NCBI RefSeq assembly: GCF_900496995.4
Contig: NC_044008.1
Coordinates: forward strand, 868,001 to 932,000
Direction of reading: 5' to 3'
DNA length: 64,000 bases
From: Aquila chrysaetos chrysaetos
Lineage: Eukaryota; Chordata; Aves; Accipitriformes; Accipitridae
Below are positions 13,601-27,206 of this stretch, one piece after another (within the stretch, counting starts at the first letter, position 1; every line of letters starts with the position of its first letter). The notes beneath the pieces were generated by a model that worked only from the letters and a program-made list of their open reading frames with translations, made no database searches and was not told the origin of the DNA. The translations under genes and the position numbers were made by a program.

Positions 13601-16600
13601 AGCTATTAGCAGAAAAAAATTTCAGCTGAATCACTCCCCCAAACTCGTTCACAACATAGCTGCACAAATGCTTGTGCCAGCAAGGAGGGAGGGTAGAGAA
13701 GTGACAAAGAATGGGTAAGAGCAGCAAGAAGGCGACAGCTTTTCAGCAGTAGTGCCAGCTTAAAGGCATATCAAACTATGGCTTTAAGCACAAATTCTAA
13801 GAATTAGTTCACATTGTAACTAAATGGCCTTAATCATAACCAAACCCACTAATAAAAAGCACAGGTTCTGCAACAGAAAAGGTGAAGATTTCAAATGACT
13901 CAAAAGGATGACATTTATTTTTCCAAGCTTAATAAAGAATTCTAGGGATTGCATAAACTTTGGGACAAGAAATTAACATCAACCTTGCACAAAAGATCAT
14001 CAGTAAGTACCCTCGATCTCTATAAATATCTCAGAGAATGCAAATTACAATAGCTACAGGAACAGAGCATCATCTTAGTGATCACCTCTGACTATCATAA
14101 AACCTCATGTTCAAGCTTGCTTGGTGTTGCAACTAAATACTCAGTTACAAGGAGTCATCGTAAGATATTAATTTGCATACAACACTCGAAGCCTATTCGA
14201 GTAACAATTCCCAAGTCAGAAATTCAGTTTCAAGCAAAGCATGCTATAAGCAACAGAAACATTTGCTGGGTTGTTGTTGCAAAGGAAAGCATTCCCTCCA
14301 GCGCCGAGAGCACTCGCCACCGTAACTTTCATAAGAACACCCAGCACTTCAACAGGCCTCACAAGCAACTCGGCTTGAGTGAAGTATCTTCCAGTTAATT
14401 TAAAACCTGCCTTCTCAAACTACAAAGAATAAAGACGACTACTAATCCCTTCCAAAGATGAGAGAGTTCTTTTTGCATTCTACAAATTCTGAAAGTAATG
14501 TGGTTTTTTTTTTCTCAGCTGGAAAATACTATAGTGACATTTTAAATAATATTCTTGTTGCTTCTATATCTGAATAGCACAATAAAGCACCATATTACGA
14601 GATGCCCCTCCCAATTTAGCAAGCTGGTATATTTACAAGCGCAGTACAATGCTGTACAGAGACACCAGCTCAAGTTTTGAAAACAGAGAAAGCACATCAG
14701 CTCCGCACTGAGCTGGAGGTGATGGAATGGGACTCCTTCCAGCTCTACAGCTCGTCCACAGATCTCTCTGCATCACATTCAGCCGCACAGTACAGACATA
14801 ACCTCAGGAGCCTAAGCTAAATTTCCCTCCACTGCTGCATGTAACAGTCCAAGTAAGAACAAAGAAGTGGTAAGGGAAGCATCCTAGGTTTCAAGTAAGA
14901 AATATCATTATAGAGAAACAGCTTGTGGCATTCAGTCCCTGAAAGCAGGCAGCACCCGCTGCCTCAGAATTAGGTAGAGAAGAAAAAACAACATGGAACT
15001 ACAGGAGCATAAGGAGGGTCTTCTCTCAACCCCACCAGTATACTTCACAGTATATTAAGGTGGTGTTCAGCATCATGCATAAACAAATGTTCTCCCCTCT
15101 TATTTAACAGGTAAAACACCCACACTAACTCTTGGCTTAATTGATATCCCTGACATCAAGCTCGACAAGTTACATACATGCCAAAAATTGTGAACGAGAA
15201 ATACATTTAGAATTCCACACATCATCAGACTTTCCCTTGCTCTTTTTAAATATAGCAGATTACCCAGTATGGTTTTTATCTTCTCTGCCCTGCTATTTTC
15301 TTTAATCACATACCTCAAAATTGTCTCTAACACTAACACGCATAATATTTTGCCATTTTCAGGCATAGCATCCATTCCAATAATTATACTTTCGATGTTA
15401 CTTTGGCTTATTACTTCACACACTGAGATGGATTTTCACAGACCTTCCATCTACACTGCCTGGTCTTCCCCCATCTCTTCCCTGTTAGGCAGCCGGAGTT
15501 TAAACCAGTCAATATACATAAATTGTAGTGATTTCCTTCCAGCAAGAACTGCCTTTCATGTATTAAAACTTAAACACATAGGTCAGCAGAAGACTGTTTC
15601 TTTTTATCAAGGGCCTTTGAGATCCTCCTGTTTCTCCAAACACTAGGTCTGCTGTCTGGTAGTTAGCGATTTGGTAAAGTTTCTGCTTTTCCCAAAATAA
15701 TATATTCATGACCAGGGCACAATCCACCAGCTCTAACAACAAACCGTGATGATGCAACAGTATTTTCCTCACATGGTAAGTGTTTACTGTGACTACTAGG
15801 TGATCCGGTTTCACTTCACAGTTCCTTGTAAAAAAACTCAAGCATATATCCAAGCCCCAAGTATACATTAAATATTTTTACTTGCTGGTCTCTTCTAAGA
15901 CTAAAAATAATTAAATAGTTTTGTTCTTGGGAACAGCACCTCTTCATTCCAACATTTTCTTACAGTTATTTTAAAAAACAGCACTGATAAGCTCGCTTCA
16001 ATTGAGTAAAAAATTTCACTCATGAAAAATGAAGTCAAAGCGGCAAGGTTTTTTTCTGCAAGACACAACATTCTTTAGCAGTGCTGCCACGTAAAATGGA
16101 GGGGAAATCAGGACCGGGGAGGCCATGGACACACTGGATGAAAGCTGCCACACTGAAAGCACTACAGATACTAACACTTACTACTTGTAGCAGCTATTTT
16201 ATAGGGACTACAGTTAGCTAAGAACAAAGATGACAAAGTAACAGGAAAAACAGAAGTAATGAAATTAGCTGCCTATTTTGTAAGAGGAAACGGTGGGTAC
16301 AGTGTAACTTCAATGAAATCCAATATGCATGTATTCCTGGCACCGCATCCCTAAAACATCATGTGTCTTTCTGCAAAATTTGGCATCCTCAAGCACCTTC
16401 ATATTTTTGTAAACTACTCTGCTACTTCATCCTTGAGTCTTCACAAAAAAAACTCAGACACATGTAGCAGTCTCCAGGACTGGTCATAATTAAATGGTCT
16501 TTACAGAAAGTACAAGGAAAAAAATCAATATTTACATTCACCAAAACAGTGATTAACTTCTTTTCACCTTAGGGTCCTCTTCATGCTAAGCACTGAAGAA

Positions 16601-18947
16601 ACATGGAGAAATCCCATCTCCTGCACCATGGAGCTTACTGCTTATTTATGACCCAAACTAGGCAGACGATCACAACGTATAGCTACTCCTCTGGCTAGCA
16701 TCTATATGACTCAAACAGAATCTGGAAAACCAACTATGCTAGTGATGTATATGACAAAAACTTAAGTTTGGTTATTGTATTGGTCTTAGATAACTATATG
16801 ATTCTGAATCATTTATAGACACTGCTTTCAAACTTATCAGTCAGCTATGAAAGAGGAAGAAGATTCATCAAGCAGAGCTAAGGGCATAGCACATTGCAAA
16901 ACATATCCAATGTCTCATTCACCTTACAATCCACCCAAGGGCGAGAGGACAACCTCGCTGAGATGAGGAGGTCTCCATCAGAATCTTTGCCTAGCAAGTT
17001 GTCTTCTGCAATAGGATCTGTCTCACCTAACGTGCAGATCTTTATACTACGGATGACTAATCTGAATTAGTCACCCAGACTCCTTTTGCAGTAGGAGAGA
17101 AATCAGCACTTCTACAGCAAAACTCAGCTCTATTTTAGACTTCTGCATCAAAAGAAAATAAGCATCTCTTTCTCTCCATTGACTAAAAAAGGAATCCTAA
17201 ATGGTTACCTCAGAAGTAGACATTTACATCATAGCCGTGTGAACTTCAGTGAGAGGTCTCCAGCCCCTGAAACACAATGTTGGGGCGGGGGGGGAAGGCT
17301 CGGAAAGAAAACAGAAGAAAATAAAAAAAGATAATAGAAAATTTAGGATATACCATGGACAATGTAGTGTTAAAAAGTAGTAAGAAAAGGACTTGGAGAA
17401 TGCAGAAGTAGTAAAAAACAACTCAGCACTAAGAAAAATAAACTTCCATATTAAAAAAAAAAGGATAACATGCAATAGAACCAAATTGAAATCCATCATT
17501 TAGTATTTTCTAATTTGTTAAATTGAGTGCTGATTGAGCATCTGTTGACTATTAATCGGGTACTCTGGCTCAGGAGCTGAGGTCCTGGGACTCTGAGGAT
17601 GACCTGAATATTCTATTCACTAGGCTTAGTTTGATTTAATCTAACATGGAATGACGGCTTTTGTTAACACTACTGCTGCAGCCCCACTATTCCCAACCCC
17701 TTCGTATTTAAACTGTTCAGCAAACGTTCCAGCAGCGGTGCACATCTGTTCCTACCATGCCTGTTAAGTAAAATAAACCAGTAGAAAATGAGCAGGGAAA
17801 GGGGGGTAAGTCTTACAACAGACTGGCTCCCTGTAAGTATGGGACCAGCACTAACGAAGAGGGACAAACCAGGAACACATTGCACCGCAAAGTTAGATTA
17901 GTTAAATTGAACCACACCCTATTTAAATCCAGATGGCGAGAGACCTGCTCTTTTTACTCTTCTCCTTCCTGGGTCACACATTCCTGCATCCTCCCTTGTG
18001 TCAGCGCTGTTTGTGCAACTACACATCGAGCTGGTTGAGGGAGCTGATCCAGCTTAAAACTACTCCCTCCAAGCAGGGTTAGCACTCAGCCCGCTCAGCT
18101 CTCCAAAGTGGTGCACCACACAAATATTAATGCCAACACATGGCGACCTGGACTCGGGCCCATTGATGTTGCTGTGGAACTGCAGCCTTAGCCCTCTGGC
18201 TTAGGGAGACGGGATACAGTTTTCAACCTGTTTGCTTATAGTCTCAATTATCCTTCTTAAAAAAAAGAAATCTGTCTTAACATAAAAGAATTACATTAAA
18301 TGGCATACCAGAGGATCTTCTGAAGGAAGAAAATGAAAAGTAAACAGCTAAAGAAACACAACCTTTCTCATACCACCCCGCTGCACATGAAAGTAAGAAG
18401 CTGAAACAATCCGTGGGTTTTGCAAGAATATGAGGAATGAAAAGAAAGGAAGAAATTGCTACACAGGGGAGAATCTAAGTCGCTCATCACAAAATGTCAA
18501 GGCATACCCATCATGCATTTTCTCAGCTAACATAATTAAGTCTACCACAGAAAAATCAAAGACAAAACTGAAACTGAAATATCTTGTGTTCTATTTCCTT
18601 CTTCCTTCCTGTAGGTTGCAGCAAGAAAGACCATCTCCACTACTGCAGTCTTTGCATTTTTTTGTCTTTCTCCCAGGAAGCAGTGCCAGTCTCTGCTTTG
18701 CTGCTATTGCTCCTAATTCTGCCAAACAAAATCAGAATCAAAGTGACTTAATAGTTATCAGTGTCACTGCAGGCCACAATGCTCTGAATAGCAGCGAACT
18801 GCAGAACTGAAATAAAATCTTAAAAAAAAAAGACAACTAGCACAGGCATAATGGAAAGAACAGCAGAGGCATTTGCCAACTGAACGCAAACCTTGAATTC
18901 AAGTAATCAATATGTTTGGAAAGTTTTCTTTGCAAACTATGTAGATT

Positions 18948-18983
18948 GCCTACTATGCCGCCTACCATGCCACCTACCAAGCA
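18948..18983. repeat. Degenerate 12-bp tandem triplicate
   Basis: Three successive 12-mers of the form GCCTAC(T/C)ATGCC, the last more diverged (ACCTACCAAGCA). It is a small minisatellite-like array with no evident function. Confidence 0.6.
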
Positions 18984-21900
18984 AAAGCTGGTGAACATTT
19001 CTTATTCTGCCTAGGTAAGGAAATAGTTCCCAGCTCTGCCTGTTTAGCTCAAATAACTTCTTGAACTTTGCCATTTAACCATAATGTTATTTTCTCATGC
19101 CTTCCGGTTTCCCCTTCTGTCCAGATAAGACTGTGTCCTTAAGCACACGACATTGACACAACAGTAAGAAATTTAGTATTTGCAATGCAGTGACATCCAG
19201 AGGCACCACTTAGGGACAGGCTGCCCCTGTACCAGGCACCACGTAGGCCAAAGGCTCTGCGGGGCAGAGCCTACAATTCATGCACAGAATGAGAAAACAG
19301 GTAGACGCAAAGAAAGAGAAATTGAGAGGGAAAATCAGTAGCAGTCAGCAGTCACAGCTCAACAGCTGCAGAGCTTCTATGCTCAGGCTAATGATTTTAA
19401 CTTCCTTCTTTTGACATTACGTTCTCCTAAGCTAGCTTATCCTAATTTTGCTGACAAACCCCTTTCCAAAGCTCAGTGCCACATGGTGTTTAGTTTGAAG
19501 CGACCCCTGCCAAAGATGACAATTTTAGTTAGGCTTCAGGCATTGCTATGTAGCCATTTATTATTGTAACTACTTGCACTGTCTCAGCTTTATCTAGGAC
19601 TAAATGGCATTAATAAGCAAAAAGAGAGAACGTCACTGTTAATTCAGCCAGTGATGTCAAACTTCTCATTTGCAGAGCTGATCCAAACACCATGTATGCG
19701 ATGTGTGTGGCATTCAAATTCCACCAAAAGCCGAGGTTTTCTAGTCTGAGATTTTTTTAACCTTGGCTATGAAAGCTTCATTTCCCAAGATAACTAGTAT
19801 TTATTTGTCCGAGTTCCTCCCCCCCATACCAGAGTTAACACGCAGGTAAAAATAGCCAAGGCATGTAACAATAATGTCAATATTGGTTATTGCCCTGCTG
19901 ACTGTTTTAGCAGATCAAAACGAGGAGCACAGAAGTCCATCACAGGGGGAAGGGAGGATGGTGGGAGGAATATAGACAGGGAGAGGGAAAGAGAAGAGTG
20001 CAATTAAAAAACGAAGCGCCCTAGAAACATAGCAGTGGACAGAAAAGACAACATACTTTTGCTTCTAATAATATTGAATCAAAGAAGACACTTAAGTTCC
20101 TTTGTTGCTACTATTGGTCACACAGAGGCCACATTCTTTCCCTGATCCTTATATAAACCCACTGACATCTGTAGATTTTCCGTGAAAAGGAGGTAACAAA
20201 CACTCAAACCGATTCCCCAGCCCATAAAACATAATTAAGAACAGAACTGTGTTACCCTATAAATAGGGCTAAGAGTAAAAGACTGCTGCTCTGAACTGTG
20301 GCTCCATATTTGACTGCTCAGATGGAGAGCTGACATCATTCATTAATACAGTCTATTAACTCTGCTCTCCTCTATTAGTTTTTCAATAATTTTGCATCTA
20401 GCAAAACAACAAGACCTCCCACAAATATTCATTCCTATAAAGTTCTCAAAAGTTATGTCAACCACTCAGCTCCTGCTTTGCTCTCAACTCACTGACCTCA
20501 TCTGTTTCTCCTGTGTCATTTACACCCAAGTTTCCCAGTTATTCTTGTCATTCTACTATTGTTTCAGAAACATTTACTATAACAAGATACTCTTCTATTT
20601 CCTGGCATTCCAGTTTGCCCATTTTTATGGCTGAGCTTATTACACTGTTCTAGCTATTGCCCTTCAGGCACTAACACTTCAGACTCCAAGCCACTGTGTT
20701 AAGAAAACATACTACTTGATTATGTACATGAAGTCATTTTCCCTAACATATAATCTACAGCTTTTACACTTGCACTTCTACACACCTTATTATCAGAAAC
20801 ACAGAGTAAGAAAACTCATCTCCCCTGTTCCCCTGCCCCGAGCTTTCCTCAAACGTAACACCTTTCTTTGCTGAAATTCTTCTGCACCACTGATGTCTTA
20901 CTGTATCTCAGTGAAGAAAACAGTTTTGGTTTCCCTTTGACACCTTAGCTGATAGCCAATACAACTCAGGGGAGAACGGGAATGAAGTGCTTCTTCCACA
21001 GAGCATGGAAAAACACCATTAGCTATGCCTGGGATATCTCCCCACCAAAGAGGAGGGGAAGCATAACTAAACGATTCCTCCTTCTAGCTCAGGATCGCAC
21101 TATCTGGGGACAGCAAGAATTTAATTCACTCCAGCTGACTCCCAGTCCAACCAGCAAACTGTGAGTCGGGGGGGGGGGTCCCACTCAAAAGCACTGCCAG
21201 CCCCTAACAGCTCCACCGGCACCCCTCTGCAGAAGGGGGGCTGCAAGGGCTTTAGCCTTCCCCCACAGGGGAGCACTGCAGAACAGGCTATGCCTCTCGT
21301 GACAGTAGCCTGGAGTTTTCTAAAAATAATTTAAGCCCACAGACTGAGGATACTTGCTTACTAGGAAAAAAACCCCAAACCTATCTTACAGATAGTTTTC
21401 TCTTTGTTATTCATTTTTTAGGGTCTCCCAATTTCTGAACTACGAACTTAGAAATTCAACCTGTGCCTCCTACAACACAACCAAGACTTCATCAAATGCC
21501 AGGTTCAGAAGGAGGATGCTTCAGTGCTCCCTGCCATCCCCAGAACAAATGCTCAACATCAGTCACTCCCTCACAGTCTGAGGTTTGCAGGAACCTCCCA
21601 AAACCTCAATGCCGTTTTCTGCACCACCTGTCTGATACCATTCTGCTAAGACTGAGCTCTTCCCAGAAAGCTGCTGCAGCGCCACAAATTTTCCACAATT
21701 TCTAGACAGGATGTTATCCTAGGTCCCTGGATTTGCAACGTAATACAAAGAAAGTACAAAAGTCACCAGAAATGCCTGCATACCGAATACACGAAAAAAC
21801 AAAGCAAGCCTTCAATTTCAAACCATTTTGTTGTTACCCAATCCGCAGTCATCTTCTCCTGAGCAAATGTTTATTGCTATCACTCAAACCAGTACAGATC

Positions 21901-23315
21901 ATTATGTGTTCCTATTGCACATTACAAAATTTAACTTTGCTTACCATGATATCACCATTGGTTGCTATGGAAATTGCTATACTACCATCCACCAGATTTT
22001 TTTACCACTGAAGTATTTTGGCAGACTGCTTTTAAGTATCAGAGTAACAAGAGAAATCATAAATGTTTATTCTCCCATCACTCTTAAAACAGTGCTTTAT
22101 AACAAAAATCTGCTAGTAAGTGAGTACATGCTTGGCTTCAAATGTGTAGCTCTGGACAGGGGTGGAATCACAACTTGCTCCTTCATTTTTTAGAGAGAAA
22201 ATAAAGTACATTACGAAAACAAGCTTCGGTTTTTAAAATACTAATTTTTAAGTGGAAGATCAAGATAGGAAAAAAACCCTCAGGTCCCTCCAAGTTCTCT
22301 CAGTTTCTCTTTTTCGCTTCCTAGTTGGTTTGTTTTTTTTTTTTAACTAGTGCAAAACAAGGCCTTCAAATTAGGAAGGGAGCCCTCATTAGACTTGTCA
22401 AGAAGTCATCTTTTTGTAAGATTACACGTTGTAGTGATTCCATCTGTGGCTACAACTCCTACCCCAGTCTCTGTACATTATTAACGTGACATTTATTTTC
22501 ACATACTGCACATGCGAAGCCGGTGGGGTCCCTCGCGCAGGCTCCGGGCCCCGCACACCCCAAGTCAGCGGGTCCCCAGGAGGCTGACCCCCGCCTCCAA
22601 CCTTGCCAACATCGCCTCTCCCAACAGCTTCAGCAATTAACCACTGCCTAGGCATGAGTCACGAAAACCTGGATCCCCGCGTTCCCACTACCCATCCCCA
22701 CCAGGTCGAACATCACCACCGCCACCCCCCCCCCACCCCCAAAAGAAAAAAACAAACGAAAAAGCAAACTCTGACACGCGCAGAAAGTCCGATTTAACCC
22801 AGATATCGCATGAAACGACACGGTGGGACTCCGGCACGGCCGAGAGCAAGGACTCAAAAATGGACCTCTGCGATCAGAGCTGCTGGAGGGGCGGTGCAGC
22901 CAGCACCAGCGGGGCTACGGGGCTATTAAAAAAAAAAAACAAAAACCCCAAAACAGTGAAAAACAAACCAGGGGCAGCTAGACGCGACCCTGCAGCCCAG
23001 GCAGCGCTACGGGACGGGTGACCGATTCCTCCCGGCGGTCTGGGGGGCGGGGAGGGGGTGTCGCTGCGGCCGAGGAGGCCGAAGCGGAGGCGGCGGCGGG
23101 GGAAGGAGGCGGCGGGGCTGGCGGGGCGGCAGGCCGCGCACCGCCTCCGCCGCTCGCCGGGCCCAGCGCCCCGGCTCCGGCGCAGGAAGGCGAAAGCGGC
23201 CCGCGGCGGGGCGCAGCCCGCGGCCCGGCCAGCCCCGGTCCCGGCGCGGCGGGAGGGCGGCGGTGACAGCTCGGCGGCGGCGCGGGCGGCGGGCCCGGCC
23301 GCGGGTCTCACCCAC

Positions 23316-23520
23316 CTGCTGGGGGTCCGGGCCTGCCCTCCGCCCCGCGGCGAGGCCGCTGGCGCGCTGCCTGGCTGCGAGGGCCGGCGGCCCGGCGGGC
23401 ATGGGCCGCGTCCGAGGCGGGGCGCCGCGGCCGGGGCTGCGCTGACAGCGGGCGGCGAGGCGGCGAGCTGCGGGCGCTCCGACTGCCTCCAAAATGGCGG
23501 CGGCCCCGCTGCTGCCCTGA
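23316..23520 (-). other. PPP6R2: Probable non-coding first exon of PPP6R2 (5' UTR)
   Basis: Reading the minus strand, a GC-rich stretch starting near the CCATTTTGG motif (about 23,500) ends in CCCCAGCAG followed by GTGGGTGAG, a near-consensus donor with its last exon base at 23316. It lies in a CpG island and points away from DENND6B. In mammals PPP6R2, a regulatory subunit of protein phosphatase 6, lies head-to-head upstream of DENND6B with a long 5' intron, so I infer PPP6R2. I found no PPP6R2 coding exon in the window; the first one would lie left of position 1. The transcription start is a guess. An ATG at 23402 stays open to the donor and could start an upstream reading frame. Confidence 0.45.
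23490..23501. promoter_or_regulatory. YY1-type motif
   Basis: The bases CAAAATGGCGGC match the classic YY1 core (AAnATGGCGGC), which often lies just downstream of TATA-less start sites. It sits about 175 bases upstream of the inferred minus-strand donor, consistent with a start site near 23,500. The site is seen in the sequence; its use is inferred. Confidence 0.5.
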
Positions 23521-23528
23521 GCCGCGCG

Positions 23529-23529
<1 letters not shown>

Positions 23530-23559
<30 letters not shown>
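23530..23559. repeat. 30-base G homopolymer
   Basis: An uninterrupted run of 30 G lies between a CGCGCGC stretch and a GA-rich segment. A run of this length in a promoter is G-quadruplex-prone. Its true length is uncertain, because such runs are hard to sequence and assemble. Confidence 0.9.
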
Positions 23560-23560
<1 letters not shown>

Positions 23561-23577
23561 GGAAGAGGGAGGGGGGG

Positions 23578-23650
23578 CGGGCGGAGGGGAAGGAGGGGCG
23601 GGGCCGGGGCGGGCGGAGGGGAAGGAGGGGCGGGGCCGGGGCGGGCGGGG
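23578..23650. repeat. 32-bp GC-box tandem repeat, two full copies plus a partial third
   Basis: Identical 32-bp units begin at 23578 and 23610, and a third begins at 23642 but diverges after about 7 bases. Each unit contains GGGGCGGGGC, so the duplication multiplies Sp1/KLF sites next to the inferred start site. Copy number may vary between individuals. Confidence 0.85.
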
Positions 23651-26600
23651 CCGCGCGCACCGGGGGCGGCACCCTGGGCCGGGGGGCGCGGCGAGGCGGG
23701 GCCGCGCCCCGGGCCGGGGGCGGCGGGAAGGGGACCGGGAGCGGGACCGGGACACGGGGCCGCCCCCCCCCCGGCCTCGGGGGCGGGTCACAGCCCGGGA
23801 CAGCGCTCTGCGGCAGGGGAGACGGGCCCCGGGCCCCCGGGGTGGGTGGCCCGTGGTCTCGGGGGACGCAGGCCCAGGCCCGGAGGAGCGCAGGCCCCCC
23901 GGGCCCGGGGCGCGAGGGGGAACGTGGGGACAGCGGGACCCCTTCTGTGATCACTGCCTTCAAGTAAAGGGGATGGGGGAGACCCCTTGTTCCCCACCCA
24001 GCACCGGTGGGGACGGCCCTGGGGTCACTGGGAATAACGCCGGAGGGAGGAAGGGAGAGAAAGGCACTGTCATGGGGCTGGGGGTGGTTAACGTTGGGGT
24101 GACTCGTGTCCAGGGAGGTGGGGATGAGTGTGGAGGAGAAGGGAGGGAGCGTGATGGGGAAAAGGAGGAGGAGAAGGAAAAAGGGACGACCCAAACGATA
24201 TAAGAAAGCAGTACTAGGGAGAAAGATACCTCTTAGTCATGCTTGCTTGCTGGGTTAAGTAGGTTTCATTGTTGCCTTGCCCAAATTTGTCTTGCAACGT
24301 GAATAAACTGCTTTCTAATTGCCAACATCGTACAGGAGCCCAAGAGGAACTGATCCAATTCTTCTCTCAATTCCGAAGTGAATTCCTGCCATTAGATTTA
24401 CCGCTACACCTCGTCTTCTTCACTACTCTTACGCAGGCCTTGACCCTGCAAATATTAACACACACGGTTAAAATTTAACGTGTACCTGTCTGCTTCAGAA
24501 CCTACGGACAGACCTGCTGTGGAAGCGCCTGCTGGAAGAGCCATGGTGGCAAACATGCCCAGAGGATGGAGATGGTAACAAGGGAAAATGCAGATTTTGT
24601 CAGCAAGGCATGTGAAAAAATAAACAGTTCTGTACTGCCCTGTTTACACTATAGGGTTTAGGAGTTTTGCCACAGAAATGCCACCAAAAATTTCACCCAT
24701 GACTAAATGGGCAACATTTCCAGTTTATGCCCGTTTTTTTACCGTAAGGGCTTGAAGGCAAGGGCTCCAAGAGTTTATACGGTACCCAGTATGGTAATTA
24801 ACACTTTGTTGGCCATTAATAAGGAAAAAAAAAGTACAACCTCAGAAGTTTCATTTCTCTATTTTGTCTATTGGAGGGTAATGAGCTTATAAAGCATTTT
24901 TTGTGGCTTATTGTGGCTTCCGGGGACACGACAATGGCTATCCAAGCAAATTCCCAAGTCTTCCAGCCATCCCCAGAGCGTATTCATTTCCACCATGTAG
25001 CGCAGGAGGGCCGGGGCTGCAGACCCTGTCTTCTCCAGCTGATTACTAGAGTACCAATCTTGGAACAGCTTCCTTCTTTTCTCCTCCAGCCCCATGAAAT
25101 GCACTAAAATACAGCTTAACTATCTGGGCTTGGCAGCGAGCACGGGCTCGGGCTGCCAGCTCACCTCTCCCCGGCCAGGACACAGGCAGGTACAAGAACA
25201 AGGAGAGCTACTGAAGTAGGGAAAATAACCTGCGGGTCTGAGACCCTGGTTGTTTTACAAGGGCAGCTCTTTTCTACTGCGAACAAACTTGCCGGTCTCT
25301 TCTGTGGCTACTCGTGCTGACATGCAGATGCTGAATACAGGTATGACCTCTTTCCTGTTCAAACAGATACAAAAATCAGTGTTTGCCTACTTGTGCACGT
25401 ATGAAAATACACTAATTTTAGGTTTCACATCCTTTGCTGTTGTTAAAATCCACACCGGGATGTAAGTAATGAAAAATATTATCATGTTATTGTCCTCTTA
25501 CCAGTGTTTCAGCTTTCCTAAACAGGAAGAAGCTGATCATTTAGTGTCCTTCCTCCAACCGCTTTAGCATTTCCAGAGCAATTGTTTATTGAAATTCATG
25601 CTGTCCATATTCAGTGTACTTAAAAACACGCATCTTGAATGATCTTACGATTATTTAGCTTCTAACACAGAAAAAATATATTCAGAAAGGACTGCCTCTT
25701 TCACAGTTTTATAGTAAACTTCCTAAGGATTTTTACCATTTTGTCCTAAACCATTACGGTGATCTCACCAGGTTACAGAAACGTGGATTTACTTTTAAAT
25801 CCTAATGCCTGTGAATAAGGAACAGGTTTGCTGTTTATGTGGTGTTTTCTGTCAGTCTGGATTCCCCACTGATCATTTAAAAAATCACACAGAACGAAGA
25901 GAAAGAAGGAGCAAGGTACAACAGTGCCAGCTCTGCTTAAATAACAGTAACTCAAGCGCTGGGACAGAGCCGCTATTCTGACCAGTGACCTCAGTTCTCC
26001 CCGTCTTCGAGAGAGATTAAGCAGCTGAGTCTGCCTGCCATTGTGCTGTGTCAAAAAGTCTTGTAGAATAGCAGCTCAGCCGCAAGCTCTCTGAGATAGC
26101 AAAGTTGTCATCGTGCTAATTTGTATGTCATTTAGCATATTGCTGATGCTAATAATAATGGATACGGACAATTTAGAAACAATCCAAATTGTGTAAGCAG
26201 GCAATGTATAAAACTCATTCTCGCAGGTGGCCAAACAGGTGCTCGTCGAAGGGCACAGTAAGAATTCACCCTGCTGCTCCCAACGACGACAGCCTGTGAC
26301 TGTGATTTCATTACCTGCGCTGTTGCCGAACTGTACCTAAAGCCTTCAAACCAACACCACGGCCGGTCCCAGGGCGGTTAGCCCTACTTTTGTTGGGCTT
26401 GCACCCCAGGTATTAGCATGCGTAATTGCGTCTTCGTCCTGCATATGCAAACTCTCAGTCTTTGGACTACAAGGCTGGTGAACACTGTCTCACTTTTTTT
26501 CTACACATGGAGCATATATTTCACAACCAAAGCTATGTCGTTAACATACACCTCTGAGCTTGAAAAGCTGCCACTCTTTAGCTCAAATAACTGATTTACA

Positions 26601-27159
26601 CATCAAGCAGTCAGGACATATTAAATCGTGTTTTGTTGTGTGACTTGCTGGACTACTAGCTAGTGAGGGTTCATTCCTTTCTTTGAAGCATTGAACCCTG
26701 TTCTAAGGAAGTTTTGATTCTGAATTTGAGGTTCAGTGAAAAAGCATAAAAAACAGAGTTTTTGTCAGAAATCCAAAGATCACTGCAGTGAAGACTTGGG
26801 CAGAGTACGGCTACTTGTATCTTCAGACCTTCAGTGCAATGAGCATTTCAGGTTTCAGACGCTAAGCACAGCTCTCCAGTTCTGGAATCGGAGGAATGAG
26901 TCCGAGCCTTACTAAGATTCACACCTAGAGTGGGATTAGGCACACATTTTGCTAGGAGGCTGCACGACCAGAAATAGGATGTCAATGATCAAGAATGCTG
27001 GGCTCTATTCTTGGCTTAGAAATGAAGTGTGATCTAGTGCCTAGAACAGACATTATATCAGGATCGCCAAGCTACAGTTTTGACATTAATTCTGAGAAAC
27101 ACTGAAGGGAGGAAGGGAAGAGTCTTAGTCGTTCTACTGGAGTCATAGGCTCTTTTCCT

Positions 27160-27206
27160 AAATATAATTCGTGTGTTAGGTTTTCCAAACACCAAGAATT
27201 ATATTT
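27160..27206. repeat. Inverted repeat: perfect 11-bp arms, 25-base loop
   Basis: AAATATAATTC at 27160-27170 is exactly complementary to GAATTATATTT at 27196-27206. Inside, GTGT and ACAC can extend the stem with a bulge. It could be a small hairpin, a decayed transposon terminus or chance in AT-rich DNA. I see no tRNA or known microRNA sequence. Confidence 0.55.

Larger units (their letters stand above)
7591..22989. other. AT-rich non-coding sequence, presumed 5' intron of PPP6R2
   Basis: I find no supported exon on either strand. Short reading frames lack family resemblance and do not join. Visible low-complexity items are an A run (10516-10536), a G-rich tract (about 10,662-10,685), scattered poly-T and poly-A, and a degenerate 12-bp triplicate at 18948-18983. 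The GC content rises from about 22,500 into the CpG island. Confidence 0.4.
22990..24060. promoter_or_regulatory. CpG island promoter, probably of PPP6R2
   Basis: The sequence switches abruptly from AT-rich to very GC- and CpG-rich between about 22,990 and 24,060. There is no TATA box. It holds several GGGGCGGGGC boxes (Sp1/KLF type, 23,596-23,645) and a YY1-type ATGGCGG core. Such islands are often bidirectional, so a short rightward transcript is possible, but I see no supported exon on the plus strand. Confidence 0.7.

Noticed and set aside
23007-24203. Long open frames of 380-395 codons on both strands of the CpG island
   Set aside because: Composition-driven (P/R/G/A-rich), present on both strands at once, interrupted by a G homopolymer, and without family resemblance.
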